Source: Cyclobacteriaceae bacterium
Lineage (GTDB): Bacteria; Bacteroidota; Bacteroidia; Cytophagales; Cyclobacteriaceae
DNA: 52,981 nt
Assembly: GCA_015488485.1 (NCBI GenBank)
Contig: WFNR01000100.1
Coordinates: forward strand, 1 to 52,981
Direction of reading: 5' to 3'
Positions 9,101 to 16,303 of this stretch are shown here, piece after piece. The translations under genes and the position numbers were made by a program. Position 1 is the stretch's first letter, and each line of letters starts with the position of its first letter. Below the pieces are notes generated by a model that ran no database searches, had not been told where the DNA came from, and worked only from the letters and a program-made list of their open reading frames with translations.

Positions 9101-9435
9101 TAGTGGTAGAGCAAAGCGGCTGTACGGTAGAGTCGGAGGTATTTGACCTGGATGACCTGGTTACCGGTCTTGACGATGAATTGACTGCCGACCTGATTAG
9201 TGTGGCACCTAACCCGTTTGTTTCGCAAGTCGAAATAAACCTGAATGCTGAGCAGTTTAACCTGCGCAAGACCCGCATAACCATCTACGATATCAACGGC
9301 AGCATAGTATATTTCAACAAGAAATTGAAAAATGAATATAATTCAGTAGATTTGAGTCAGTTAAAAAGTGGAATTTACCTGCTTAGCGTATATGACGGGC
9401 AAACCGGTGTACAGTACAAACTAGTGAAAGAATAA
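3184..9435 (+). CDS. Giant secreted repeat protein with type IX secretion C-terminal domain
   Basis: This 2083-residue exported protein has a Sec signal peptide (residues 1-22, ending GMAQ). An N-terminal module (GNWNDVNTWERYDGASW, residues about 33-110) resembles those found at the front of Bacteroidota beta-helix surface proteins. A long Gly/Asn/Thr/Ser-rich, beta-solenoid-like body follows. From about residue 800 to 1310 it has tandem units of roughly 65-70 residues built on NNGTF-x-GxVTFDG, QNITSGG-xF-NLTIAGTGxKTLQDALDVNG and LDVGTNN. Residues about 1385-1620 hold a RYLAAPVSG-type module and about 1765-1960 hold Ig-like stretches. Residues about 2004-2083 (APNPF ... YDINGSIV ... LKSGIYLLSVYDG ... 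YKLVKE) are a type A T9SS sorting domain, which directs surface attachment or release. The first third of the gene is much AT-richer than the rest. The function is probably adhesion or surface-layer. Confidence 0.9.
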   Translation: MKRVLLAVVFAGGIFSGIAGMAQNAGDFRSFQSGNWNDVNTWERYDGASWVNPAPSTPTETDGVITIQAGHSVDVNLDVSIDQTVIESTATLNVAGGFTLTINDGAGTDLQNNGTLSIAAGGGFPPGPSGTIQVNGQLAHAGSSFTGGSTTRLYFNANSTYDHQVTSNQNLPIATWDATSTCLVSGNNGNAAPGNLNQTFGHFTWNTPGLTASVDLNGALSNVNGNLSILSTGSPFVYLGLSSSTDVTINIGGDLIYGSGTYAYITSSATVTVSVGGTFSCASAQFFMNNTGTASLDIAGDFVVNSSGSFDFTFDPAGTSTVNVAGDVDFSGSIINTGGGTARFIVDGTSDQNLLSSLNNTESFDFEVRNSSSAFLFGSNSIQTGGNFLVVNLATLDFGTGYIGGSGDFTLESGATIRVGSIDAAGAIQNNNTGGNIRVTGTRTYTDGGNIIYNGSALQAIGDGFPTTSAVNLEIDNASGVDNTAGSTSIIGDLTLTNGSFNIGTSSSLDIQSNFIVTNGTIGGSNTSNLTFSGSGNMGTLTMTTGSESVNNLTISRTGDLVLGSDLTIGGTLDLTGNLDFSGQSLTITGTSITGTGGLKSNASSNLTIGGSGFSGNIPFSGTGNELNNLTLVSGGGASYGWGAAVTINGTLDLAQGTLTNSGLNMGTGSTIQKGAGTWAGSSPNAVSSYNVTYLVGGTTGLELPTSNTALANLTVTVSDTVKLASATTVNGDLTLNSGTLDAGTNNFTMNGSNWTANGGNFTINAANTVTLGTSGTLTMGGTSIDGTQFGNLTINSGTTVSAPNANLNVSGTWNNQGTFTPNAGTVTFNGANQNIDPAGQPFNNVTFAGTGTKTLQGTLDVNGTLTISSTLDVGSNQDVLVAGSWVNNGTFVAAGGTVTFDGTDQTITSNGQNFFNLVLANSGTKTLGDALDVNGDLTVNSGVTLDVSATAYAINLAGNLVNNGTINPRTGLITFDGTTAISGTSAVSLNDVTIAGNLTAPAANMNVSGDWLYTSGSFNANGGTITFTGSNKSITSGGQSFANITVNGINNLTLQDALDINGNLVLSAGTLDVGTNNQINLAGDFTASGGSFNAAAGLLVLDGTNQAVDGGGVTFNDLQLSASTTATFAGNLNLTGDWNALSGSTFSGTGTVSFTGSATQNITSSGNSFGSVTVAGTGGVVLQDALDVNGDLTISSSLSVGANDITVAGNWDASGGTFTAGTASVTFDGGAQNITSGGNAFNNLTIAGTGSKTLQDALDVNGSITISSTLDVGTDNAVAVAGDWTNNGTFTAANGKVTFDGGGTSNVLGSATTQFYDMDVTGTTNVEIETTHSLAGTLTLVDAASAFDADGSGGAGVFTLVSTNDNPATDGRIAAIPTPANFTGDVTVQRYMSSEGGIWRYLAAPVSGLTVADWQTQFPITGNFTGADDLGGANLPSLYIYDETHTGIADSGWVAYPSSANTEPITPGVGYSAFIRASSGQVTVNQRGPINKGDFNFSVSYTTGSGVTHDGWNLLGNPYPSSLDWDQLWTNGATNIDATVHIRDNGNSGVYATYNASTNSGTNGGTQYIAQGQSFWVQANAASPSLTATEAMKTTGTHSFFRVAPPENYIRIALSDGANKDETLIHFFDDALPGKDKYDAYKLKNSIFNLATVMEDTANMVIQAIANTGCDQIIKLDVYNIAAGNYSLDFSELDSFTENLQVYLQDNYTGTYNLVSNGYSYPFTITADSASFGMDRFAIVFEKPDINTDLLVAADNICEQEQSAVTVQGAEAGINYYLTYNGTGVSDTLTGTGGDLLLTVAEPAAPGTYEYVVMADNGCQAIALTNKAVVEVKQLYAVTQVVGDQSCGTNSLTLQAAGAPANGKYLWFNEMADELPIAETVTGEYQTPVIDSTHTFYVAIANELGCPGEKTPVEAVVINLDIPVISMDTVDFRVYRLTSSYVQGNQWYRDGQPIQGATSNTLIIDEPGVYSVVVEQSGCTVESEVFDLDDLVTGLDDELTADLISVAPNPFVSQVEINLNAEQFNLRKTRITIYDINGSIVYFNKKLKNEYNSVDLSQLKSGIYLLSVYDGQTGVQYKLVKE

Positions 9436-9436
9436 G

Positions 9437-9625
9437 ATGAAGAGTTGGCTAAAGATAATCGTTGTAACCATAGTTATATCTTTTATTGTTATTCAAGCAA
9501 TCCATGCCCAGCCCGGAAACCCCGGAGGTGACCCTGATGTGCCGTTAGGCGGTATCGAGTGGCTACTGGCGGCCGGGGCGGCTTTTGGCGCTAAAAAATG
9601 GCTTGACAGAAACAAAAAACGCTGA
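9437..9625 (+). CDS. Short exosortase-type substrate (PID-CTERM-like tripartite sorting signal)
   Basis: This 62-residue precursor is almost all targeting sequence. Residues 1-24 form a Sec signal peptide (MKSWLKIIVV..., cleavage after IHA). A Pro/Gly/Asp-rich linker follows (QPGNPGGDPDVP). The C-terminus is a tripartite sorting signal: short motif PLGG, hydrophobic helix (IEWLLAAGAAFGA) and basic tail (KKWLDRNKKR). That layout is typical of exosortase substrates. It closely resembles the Bacteroidota PID-CTERM class (name from memory), whose motif is usually PIDGG. It starts one base after the surface protein's stop, so the two are translationally coupled, and xrtF lies 7 kb upstream. If both signals are processed, only about a dozen residues remain. 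It could serve as a linker, an anchor or a modified peptide. Confidence 0.75.
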   Translation: MKSWLKIIVVTIVISFIVIQAIHAQPGNPGGDPDVPLGGIEWLLAAGAAFGAKKWLDRNKKR

Positions 9626-9640
9626 TTCGCATTGTCTGCT

Positions 9641-11557
9641 ATGTTGGCCCGTTTCACTAATATCAGGATACTCCCGCGGTGGATCATTGTGGTAATTGAT
9701 CTGGGGCTGACACTGCTGGCTGCCAGTCTGGCTTATTTGCTGCGCTTTAATTTCGATCTGGTAGCGGTTTATAATTCTACTTTTTACACCGGCATATTGG
9801 TGTTTGTAGGGGTGAATCTGCTGGCCTCGCTGGCTACCGGTCTCTATGCCGGTATTATCCGCTATACCGGGCTGGAGGACGGTCTGCGGGTGGTTTCCAC
9901 CACCGGTTTGGCCACCTTACTGGCTACCGCCCTCAATATGTTGTTTGTCATGCGTGCCGACAGGGGCCTGATGCCTTTCTCAGTTATTATCATCGCCTTT
10001 TTGCTTACCAACTTTTTCTTGGTTACTTACCGGCTACTGGTTAAGTGGCTGTTTGCCCATTATAAGGGCATGCGTGGCTATTCCCGCAACGTCCTGATTT
10101 TCGGTGCCGGTGATTCGGGACAGCAAACCCGGCAGATACTGAGCCGGGAGCCCAATATCCGCGTGGTAGGGTTCCTGGAAGACGATAGCAGCAAGATAGG
10201 TAAAGTGCTGAATGGAGTGCGCATTTATGATGCCCGCGATAACCTGCCTGTTCTTTTTGAAATGCTGAACGTGGCCGAATTGATTATTTCGGTGCAAAAC
10301 CTGCTGGTAGAGCGCAAAAAGGAGCTGGTGGATACCGCTATCGAGGCTGGCGTAAAGGTGCGCAACGTGCCACCTGTACACAAGTGGATTAAGGGCGAAC
10401 TAAGTGTAAGACAAATTCAGGATATCAATATTGAGGATTTGCTGGGGCGTGATGCTATCAAGATTGACAACTATTATGTAAAAAGTGAATTAAGTGGTAA
10501 GCGCATCCTGATTACCGGTGCAGCCGGCTCAATAGGCAGTGAGATTGTGCGTCAGGTATTACGCTTCGAGCCGGCCGAGGTTGTGTTGTTCGACCAGCAC
10601 GAAACGGGCGTTTTCAACCTGCAGGCCGAACTCAATGCTAATAGCCGCTATGCCACGCAGAAGATCACTTACTTGGTGGGTGATATCACCAGCCGCGAGC
10701 GCCTCAAGGCTTGTTTTGAAGAGCACCGGCCGGAGGTAATCTTTCATGCCGCAGCCTATAAGCACGTGCCCCTGATGGAGGGTAACCCTACCGAAGCGGT
10801 ATTGTGCAATGTGCTGGGTACCAAACATCTGGCCGACCTGTCGGAAGAGTTTGGCGTGGATAAGTTTATTTATATTTCTACCGATAAAGCGGTAAACCCT
10901 ACCAATGTGATGGGCGCCTCCAAGCGTATCGGGGAAATGTACATCCAGGCGCTTAACAATGTAAAAGTAAACGGCTCGGTAACCAAAACCCGTTTTATTA
11001 CTACCCGTTTTGGCAATGTGCTCGGCTCCAATGGTTCGGTTATTCCTTTGTTTAAGGAGCAGATCGCCCACGGTGGACCGGTTACCGTTACCCATCCCGA
11101 AATCACCCGCTTTTTTATGACCATTCCCGAGGCCTGCCAGTTGGTGCTGGAAGCTGCTGCCATGGGTAAGGGCGGAGAGATATTTATTTTCGATATGGGT
11201 GAGTCGATTAAGATTGTTGACCTGGCCGAAAAAATGATTCAATTGTCGGGCTTTAAGCCGCACGAAGATATAGACATAGTCTTTACCGGCTTGCGCGATG
11301 GCGAAAAACTCTATGAAGAGCTGTTGGCCACGGCCGAAGACACCATTCCTACCTATCACAACAAGATACTCATCGCCAAGGTGGCGGAGCATCCCTTCTT
11401 CCAGGTAAGCAAGGAGGTAGATGCGCTAATCAACCTGGCGCGCAATCATTCCGATCTGGAGGTTGTCCAGAAAATGAAAATCATGGTGCCCGAGTACAAG
11501 AGCAACTCCTCCAAGTACGAGGCCCTTGATGACGATCGCCTCAGCCAGGGCGCCTGA
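9641..11557 (+). CDS. Membrane-bound nucleotide-sugar 4,6-dehydratase/epimerase (CapD/PglF/WbpM family)
   Basis: This 638-residue enzyme is predicted to convert UDP-N-acetyl sugars to 4-keto-6-deoxy intermediates for surface glycans. Four N-terminal membrane helices (residues about 10-140) are followed by a first Rossmann-like domain (NVLIFGAGDSGQQ, about 150-290). The catalytic extended-SDR domain begins at about residue 291 (ITGAAGSIGSEI). It contains the STDKAVNP segment at about 413 and MGASKR, the WbpM-type replacement of the usual YxxxK. VTRFGNVLGSNGSVIPLF and a GLRDGEKLYEEL C-terminal motif complete it. The ATG at 9641 is preferred over an in-frame TTG at 9632. It pairs functionally with PglD-like acetyltransferases, one of which lies at 363-1043. 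Its 3' end overlaps the convergent DnaE gene by 17 bases. Confidence 0.92.
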   Translation: MLARFTNIRILPRWIIVVIDLGLTLLAASLAYLLRFNFDLVAVYNSTFYTGILVFVGVNLLASLATGLYAGIIRYTGLEDGLRVVSTTGLATLLATALNMLFVMRADRGLMPFSVIIIAFLLTNFFLVTYRLLVKWLFAHYKGMRGYSRNVLIFGAGDSGQQTRQILSREPNIRVVGFLEDDSSKIGKVLNGVRIYDARDNLPVLFEMLNVAELIISVQNLLVERKKELVDTAIEAGVKVRNVPPVHKWIKGELSVRQIQDINIEDLLGRDAIKIDNYYVKSELSGKRILITGAAGSIGSEIVRQVLRFEPAEVVLFDQHETGVFNLQAELNANSRYATQKITYLVGDITSRERLKACFEEHRPEVIFHAAAYKHVPLMEGNPTEAVLCNVLGTKHLADLSEEFGVDKFIYISTDKAVNPTNVMGASKRIGEMYIQALNNVKVNGSVTKTRFITTRFGNVLGSNGSVIPLFKEQIAHGGPVTVTHPEITRFFMTIPEACQLVLEAAAMGKGGEIFIFDMGESIKIVDLAEKMIQLSGFKPHEDIDIVFTGLRDGEKLYEELLATAEDTIPTYHNKILIAKVAEHPFFQVSKEVDALINLARNHSDLEVVQKMKIMVPEYKSNSSKYEALDDDRLSQGA

Positions 11558-14516
11558 TAGCCGGCTTCAACGCTTCTTCGCCTTCCTCCTCCCATACCAT
11601 CGCCAGTTTTTCCATTACTTCTACCTCCAGGCTTAGACAGCCGAACTCTTCCGTAACCCTGCCTTGCAACCAATAGACGCCCGGTCCGCGAAACGGGTAT
11701 TGTCGGGCGCTGTCGGGGAAGTGCACCGTTTCAAAAAAAGCACCTTCCTTATCGCGAAAAGTACCGAAATGCATCAGTTGCTTACGGCTGGTGACCACCT
11801 TTTTGCGGTGCACAAAGTAGCCGGCTATCTGTATTTTGCTACCCACATGATCGCCCATTTGTTTGGCGCTAATTCCCTCACCGGGTGGTGCTTCCACCAG
11901 TTCAAAGGGGCTGCACAGGGGGAAGCCCAGCAGTTCTATTTCATCGCGGGCGTCTTCGCGCAGGGTGTGGCCGAATGCCGGTAATGCCAGCGGGCGGGTG
12001 GGCGCCTTAAACAGCCCTGCCGGGGCTGTTTGCCTGCTGCCTGACAGCAGCAGGTGCGCTTCCCACAGCAAGGCTTTCTTGCTGTGGCCGGTGAAGCGCA
12101 AGGCGCCCACCCGTATCAACGGTTTGAGCTGCTCCAGGGTCAGAGGCACGCGTTCCGCCAGGTCGGCCAGCGACCGGTAGCGGCCATGCCGCTGGCGCTC
12201 CTGCAAGAGCCGCTCAAGCACCTGACGCTCCAGACCGGCAATCATACCCAGCCCCAGCCATACGGTGCGGCCGTGCAGGGTGGCGGTCAGCTCACTGCTG
12301 TTCAGGCAGGGGGCTTCCACCAGAGCGCCACACTGGCGTAGCTCATGCACATAGGTTTCGGTATTGTAAAAGCCGCCCCCGTTGTTGAGTACGGCCACCA
12401 TATAAGCCAGCGGATAGTGGGCCTTCAGGTACAGGCACTGGTAGCTCTCCACGGCATACGAGGCCGAATGCCCCTTGGCAAAAGCATAGCCGGCAAAGCT
12501 CTCTATCTGGCGCCATACCTCTTGCGCCTCTGCTGGCGCTATGCCACGTGCCCGGCAGTTGCTGAAAAAGCTGTCGCGGGTTTTCTGGAACTCGGCCCGT
12601 GAACGAAACTTACCTGACATGCCACGTCTCAGGTGGTCGGCCTCCTGCAGGCTCAGCCCGGCAAAATAGTGTGCCACCTTGATCACATCTTCCTGATAGA
12701 CCATCACCCCGTAGGTGTCGGGCATGATGTCGAGCAGCACCGGATGGGCGCGCTTCTTTACCTCTTCGGGGTGGCGGTAGCGCAGTATGTATTCGCGCAT
12801 CATTCCCGATTTGGCCACCCCCGGCCTGATGATCGAGCTGGCCGCCACCAGCCCGGTGTAGTTGTCCACCGCCAGTTTTTGCAGCAGCATGCGCATGGCC
12901 GGTGACTCAATGTAAAAACAACCGATGGTGCGGCCCGTGCGCAGCAACTGCTTGATGGCCTCATCCTGCTTAAGCTTTTCCATATCGTGGATGTCGATAG
13001 CGCCTGTTTGCTTGTCAAGGCGGCTGATGATGTGCAGCGCTTCCCTGATCTTGCCCAGGCCGCGTTGGCTGAGGATATCGAACTTATGAATGCCGGCATC
13101 TTCGGCTATTTCCATATCAATATGGCTGGTGGCGAAGCCCTTGGGCGGCAGAAAGGTGGCTGTATAATAGTGAATGGGTTTCTCGGTGATGATGATACCT
13201 CCGGCATGTACGCTCAGGTGGCTGGGGAAACCGCTGATCAGCCCGGCATAACGCAGCACCAGCCGGGTAATTTTGTCGGGGTGGGCAGGGGGTGTGCTGC
13301 CGCTAAGCCTGGCGATCTCGTGGGGTGGCAGCCCGAATACCTTGCCCAGCTCGCGTACCGCGGCCCGCTGTTGGAAGGTGTTGTAGGTGGCCAGCAGGGC
13401 TACATGCTTAAAGCGCCTGAAGATATAGGCAATCACATCATCGCGGTCGGTATGGGCAAAATCGATATCGAAATCAGGTGGATTTTTGCGGTACAGGTTG
13501 ATGAAACGCTCGAAATACAGGTCCAGATCGATGGGGTCTACATCGGTAATGCGCAGCAGGTAGGCTACCAGGCTGTTGGCACCACTGCCGCGCCCTACAT
13601 AAAAATAGCCTTTGCTGCGGGCGTACGACACGATATCCCAGTTGATCAGGAAGTAGGCTACGGCATCTTTCTGGCGGATGACGGCAAGCTCTTTTTCCAA
13701 ACGCACATAGATACGGGGGGCGGGCTGGCGATAGCGCTCAGGCAGCGCCCGATAGCAGAGTTTCTTCAGCAGGGCAAAATCCTTGCGGGCCGAGCCGGTG
13801 TAGGTGCGCTGGTTTTTGTGTGGGTATTGCTCCCCGAATTCGAAATATACCTGACAGTTGTCCAGCAGTTGCCGGGTGTTGTACAGGGCCTCGGGGAACT
13901 CGCCAAAGGCTTCCAGTAGCTTTTCCGGAGCAACGGGCCGGTGTTGTGGCCGGCCGCAGGCCTGCGGGGGCACTTTGCTCAGCAGGGTGTTCAGGTCGAT
14001 GGCGCGCAGCAGCCGGTGGATGTTGAAATCGCGCTGGTGGCGGAAGGTAATGGGCTGTAGGATTACCAGTTTATGCAGGGGCGTAGTGCTCTGCCGCAGG
14101 CGCAGGCGCGGCAGGTCGTCCAGGCCAACACCGATATATTCATTCGGGCGCAGGTGGGGCGGATGCTTGGCGAAAGGGTAGATGATATAGCTGTGCCGTA
14201 GCCCCGGAGCCTGGGCCGGGAAGGGCCGCTGGTGGTGCAGATACTCCGAGAGAAAGCGGTTGAGGGCCATAAAGCCGTGGTTGTTGCGGGCCAGAGCAAC
14301 AAATTGCTGCTCCACACCATTGCGGAAGTCGATGCCCAACACCGGCTTGATATGATATTGCGGGGCCAGACGCACGAACTCCAGGGCGGCTGAGGTATTG
14401 TTGATATCAGTTAGCGCCAGCGTGCTGATGCCCATGCTGCGGGCGGTGGCCAGTAGCTCTGCCGGGCTCATCACCCCGTAGCGCAGGCTGAAGTAGGTGT
14501 GGTTGTTCAGGTACAT
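11541..14516 (-). CDS. dnaE2: Error-prone DNA polymerase III alpha subunit (DnaE2/ImuC-type)
   Basis: This 991-residue C-family polymerase is shorter than replicative DnaE (about 1150-1200 residues). The PHP domain is N-terminal, but its first motif reads NNHTYFS instead of HxHxxxS, so one metal ligand is missing. The palm carries GRGSGANSLVAYLL and an aspartate cluster at residues 348-352 (PDFDIDF). A helix-hairpin-helix region is followed by a C-terminal OB domain (KIQIAGYFVHRKK). It follows the Y-family polymerase gene after a 4-base gap, an arrangement matching the imuB-dnaE2 translesion cassette of other bacteria. There is no imuA or lexA in the cassette here. It would extend past lesions opened by its partner during damage-induced mutagenesis. 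Regulation is probably from the region at 15685-15841. Confidence 0.9.
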   Translation of the reverse strand: MYLNNHTYFSLRYGVMSPAELLATARSMGISTLALTDINNTSAALEFVRLAPQYHIKPVLGIDFRNGVEQQFVALARNNHGFMALNRFLSEYLHHQRPFPAQAPGLRHSYIIYPFAKHPPHLRPNEYIGVGLDDLPRLRLRQSTTPLHKLVILQPITFRHQRDFNIHRLLRAIDLNTLLSKVPPQACGRPQHRPVAPEKLLEAFGEFPEALYNTRQLLDNCQVYFEFGEQYPHKNQRTYTGSARKDFALLKKLCYRALPERYRQPAPRIYVRLEKELAVIRQKDAVAYFLINWDIVSYARSKGYFYVGRGSGANSLVAYLLRITDVDPIDLDLYFERFINLYRKNPPDFDIDFAHTDRDDVIAYIFRRFKHVALLATYNTFQQRAAVRELGKVFGLPPHEIARLSGSTPPAHPDKITRLVLRYAGLISGFPSHLSVHAGGIIITEKPIHYYTATFLPPKGFATSHIDMEIAEDAGIHKFDILSQRGLGKIREALHIISRLDKQTGAIDIHDMEKLKQDEAIKQLLRTGRTIGCFYIESPAMRMLLQKLAVDNYTGLVAASSIIRPGVAKSGMMREYILRYRHPEEVKKRAHPVLLDIMPDTYGVMVYQEDVIKVAHYFAGLSLQEADHLRRGMSGKFRSRAEFQKTRDSFFSNCRARGIAPAEAQEVWRQIESFAGYAFAKGHSASYAVESYQCLYLKAHYPLAYMVAVLNNGGGFYNTETYVHELRQCGALVEAPCLNSSELTATLHGRTVWLGLGMIAGLERQVLERLLQERQRHGRYRSLADLAERVPLTLEQLKPLIRVGALRFTGHSKKALLWEAHLLLSGSRQTAPAGLFKAPTRPLALPAFGHTLREDARDEIELLGFPLCSPFELVEAPPGEGISAKQMGDHVGSKIQIAGYFVHRKKVVTSRKQLMHFGTFRDKEGAFFETVHFPDSARQYPFRGPGVYWLQGRVTEEFGCLSLEVEVMEKLAMVWEEEGEEALKPAIRRPG

Positions 14517-14520
14517 GGCC

Positions 14521-15684
14521 TTAGCGTCTGGTTGCTACAGCTTCCGGCCAGCCGGCTGCCCGCATAACGGCCCTTTTGCCAAACCGCTGGCGCAGGTGGT
14601 CCATCGCCTGGTACAGGTTAATCTTCTCTTCGGTGTCGTCAAACAGATTGATCTGGTAGCCGCCACCTACCAGGTGGCTGAAGCGCACGCCCACCAGCCG
14701 CACCAGCAGTCTGCGGTTGTAGAGCTTGTCGAAAAGCTCCAGCGCCCGGGGTATCAGCAGGTGGTCGGCAGCGGTATAGGGCAGGTGCATCTGGCGGCTG
14801 TGGGTGTTGAAGTCGGCATAGCGTACTTTTACCGCCAGGCAGGCAGTGAGCTTATGCTCCTGGCGCAGCTTGAAGGCCAGCGCTTCGGTTATGGCGGTGA
14901 TAACGCTGCGCAGGTGTGCTACATCGGTGGTGTCGCTGTCGAAAGTGCGCTCGGTGGAAATCGACTTGCTTTCGCAGTAGGGTACCACCGGACTGTTGTC
15001 GATGCCGTTGCCCTTTTTCCAGAGGGTGATACCATAGCGGCCCAGGGCGGCCTCCATCAGTTCTACCGGCATCTGCTGCACGGTGCTGATGCGCTTGAGC
15101 CCCAGTCCCGCCAGGGTTTGATAGGTGCTGGCGCCTACCATGGGTATTTTTTTTACCGACAAAGGAGCCAGAAAAGGCTTCTCGAGGCCCTGAGCGATAC
15201 GCAGGTGCCCCGGCTTGGCCTCGTTGGTAGCTATTTTGGCTACGGTTTTGTTGGTAGCCAGGCCAAATGAGATGGGCAGACCGGTTTCTTTGTTAATACG
15301 CTGCTGCAACTCCAGGGTCATCCGGTAGCTGCTGAAAAAACGCTCCATGCCGGTCATGTCAATATAAAATTCATCTATGGAGGTTTTTTCATACAGCGGT
15401 ACGCTGCTGCGGATAATCTCGGTGACCATGGCTGAAAAGCGACTGTAATCGGCCATATTGCCGCGTAGCACTACGGCTTCCGGGCATAGCAGCCGGGCGG
15501 TTTTCATGGGCATGCCCGAGCGGATGCCGAATCTGCGGGCTTCGTAGCTGCAAGAGGCTACCACCCCACGATCGCTGGCGCCTCCTATCAGCACCGGGCG
15601 GCCCTCTAGCTCGCGGTTTAGCAGGCGCTCTACCGATACAAAAAAGGTATCGAGGTCCATGTGGATGATCACTCTTTCGGCCAT
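14521..15684 (-). CDS. dinB: Y-family translesion DNA polymerase (DinB/Pol IV-like)
   Basis: This 387-residue polymerase keeps the catalytic Y-family motifs: HMDLDTFFVSVE at residues 8-19 (Asp10) and SIDEFYID at 102-109 (Asp104, Glu105). It is therefore predicted to be catalytically competent, unlike ImuB proteins that have lost these acids. A helix-hairpin-helix region (VGASTYQTLAGLGLKRI) and a little-finger domain follow. Near the C-terminus, QINLF at residues 344-348 looks like a beta-clamp binding motif. It is the first gene of a two-gene minus-strand operon with the error-prone DnaE. The upstream spacer contains a perfect 8+8 bp palindrome and short direct repeats, likely regulatory. The start is ATG at 15684; MAERVIIHMD is the usual family start. 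Confidence 0.92.
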   Translation of the reverse strand: MAERVIIHMDLDTFFVSVERLLNRELEGRPVLIGGASDRGVVASCSYEARRFGIRSGMPMKTARLLCPEAVVLRGNMADYSRFSAMVTEIIRSSVPLYEKTSIDEFYIDMTGMERFFSSYRMTLELQQRINKETGLPISFGLATNKTVAKIATNEAKPGHLRIAQGLEKPFLAPLSVKKIPMVGASTYQTLAGLGLKRISTVQQMPVELMEAALGRYGITLWKKGNGIDNSPVVPYCESKSISTERTFDSDTTDVAHLRSVITAITEALAFKLRQEHKLTACLAVKVRYADFNTHSRQMHLPYTAADHLLIPRALELFDKLYNRRLLVRLVGVRFSHLVGGGYQINLFDDTEEKINLYQAMDHLRQRFGKRAVMRAAGWPEAVATRR

Positions 15685-15735
15685 AGGGCAGTATGTTTTT
15701 TTGTGTCTGTAAAATTAATTAATATAGAGCTAAAA

Positions 15736-15773
15736 TATTTAGTAAAAACTAAATAAAATAGCTAAATAAAATA
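15736..15773. promoter_or_regulatory. Palindrome plus direct repeats in the dinB-dnaE promoter region
   Basis: TATTTAGT-AAAA-ACTAAATA (15736-15755) is a perfect inverted repeat with 8-bp arms. Its right arm begins the first of two 12-base direct repeats CTAAATAAAATA (15749-15760 and 15762-15773), 13 bases apart. It lies 52 bases upstream of dinB and about 70 upstream of the divergent DUF4920 gene. The form fits a dimeric repressor operator. Whether it is a damage-response site is inference. Confidence 0.5.
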
Positions 15774-15809
15774 ATTGGCAGAAAAAAACAGGTTATGGTT
15801 TTCGGTATT

Positions 15810-15817
15810 TATTTTTG
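15810..15817 (+). promoter_or_regulatory. -7 box (TATTTTTG) for the DUF4920 gene
   Basis: It is a perfect TAnnTTTG match, 24 bases before the ATG at 15842. No convincing -33 TTG at the usual spacing was seen. Confidence 0.45.
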
Positions 15818-15841
15818 AAAAAAACATCAAACAATTGACTT

Positions 15842-16303
15842 ATGAAGAAGCATTTTAGATTGATTTTGTTATTTGTCTTCGTATGCGGTGTTGGCATGAC
15901 ATCCGTACGGGGACAAAAGGTTTACGGCAGTCAGCTCAGCGACCGGAAAATGGTGCCGGCTGCCGATTTGCCGGCCCTACTCGCAGGTCAGGAAACCGTA
16001 GAGGCCAAGCTTAGCGGCCAGGTGGTTGAAGTGTGTCAGAAAAAGGGCTGCTGGATGAAAGTGGATATGGGCAACGGCTCCACTTTACGGGTTACTTTTA
16101 AAGACTACGGTTTTTTTGTGCCGAAAGACATTGTTGGCAAGACCGTTGTTTTTGAAGGCCAGGCTAAAGTAGAGAAAGTGCCAGTGGAGACCTTGCGCCA
16201 TTATGCCGAAGATGCCGGTAAGTCGCAGGAAGAGATAGATGCCATTACCAGCCCTGAAGAAAAGATAAGTTTTGTGGCCAGTGGCGTAATGGTCAATAAT
16301 TGA
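15842..16303 (+). CDS. DUF4920 domain exported protein
   Basis: This 153-residue exported protein has a signal peptide (residues 1-24, MKKHFRLILLFVF... ending VRG). It contains the DUF4920 core: a small OB-like fold with the conserved CQKKGCWMKVD motif (Cys at about 63 and 68), followed by RVTFKDYGFFVPKD and GKTVVFEGQAKVEKV. The paired cysteines and aromatic residues suggest binding of a metal or ligand in the periplasm, but no function is established for the family. It stands alone on the plus strand, and its stop abuts the stop of the convergent gene at 16304. Confidence 0.85.
   Translation: MKKHFRLILLFVFVCGVGMTSVRGQKVYGSQLSDRKMVPAADLPALLAGQETVEAKLSGQVVEVCQKKGCWMKVDMGNGSTLRVTFKDYGFFVPKDIVGKTVVFEGQAKVEKVPVETLRHYAEDAGKSQEEIDAITSPEEKISFVASGVMVNN

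Noticed and set aside
12987-13919. A 310-codon plus-strand frame inside dnaE2
   Set aside because: Fully antisense to a well-supported polymerase gene, with no domain or upstream signals.
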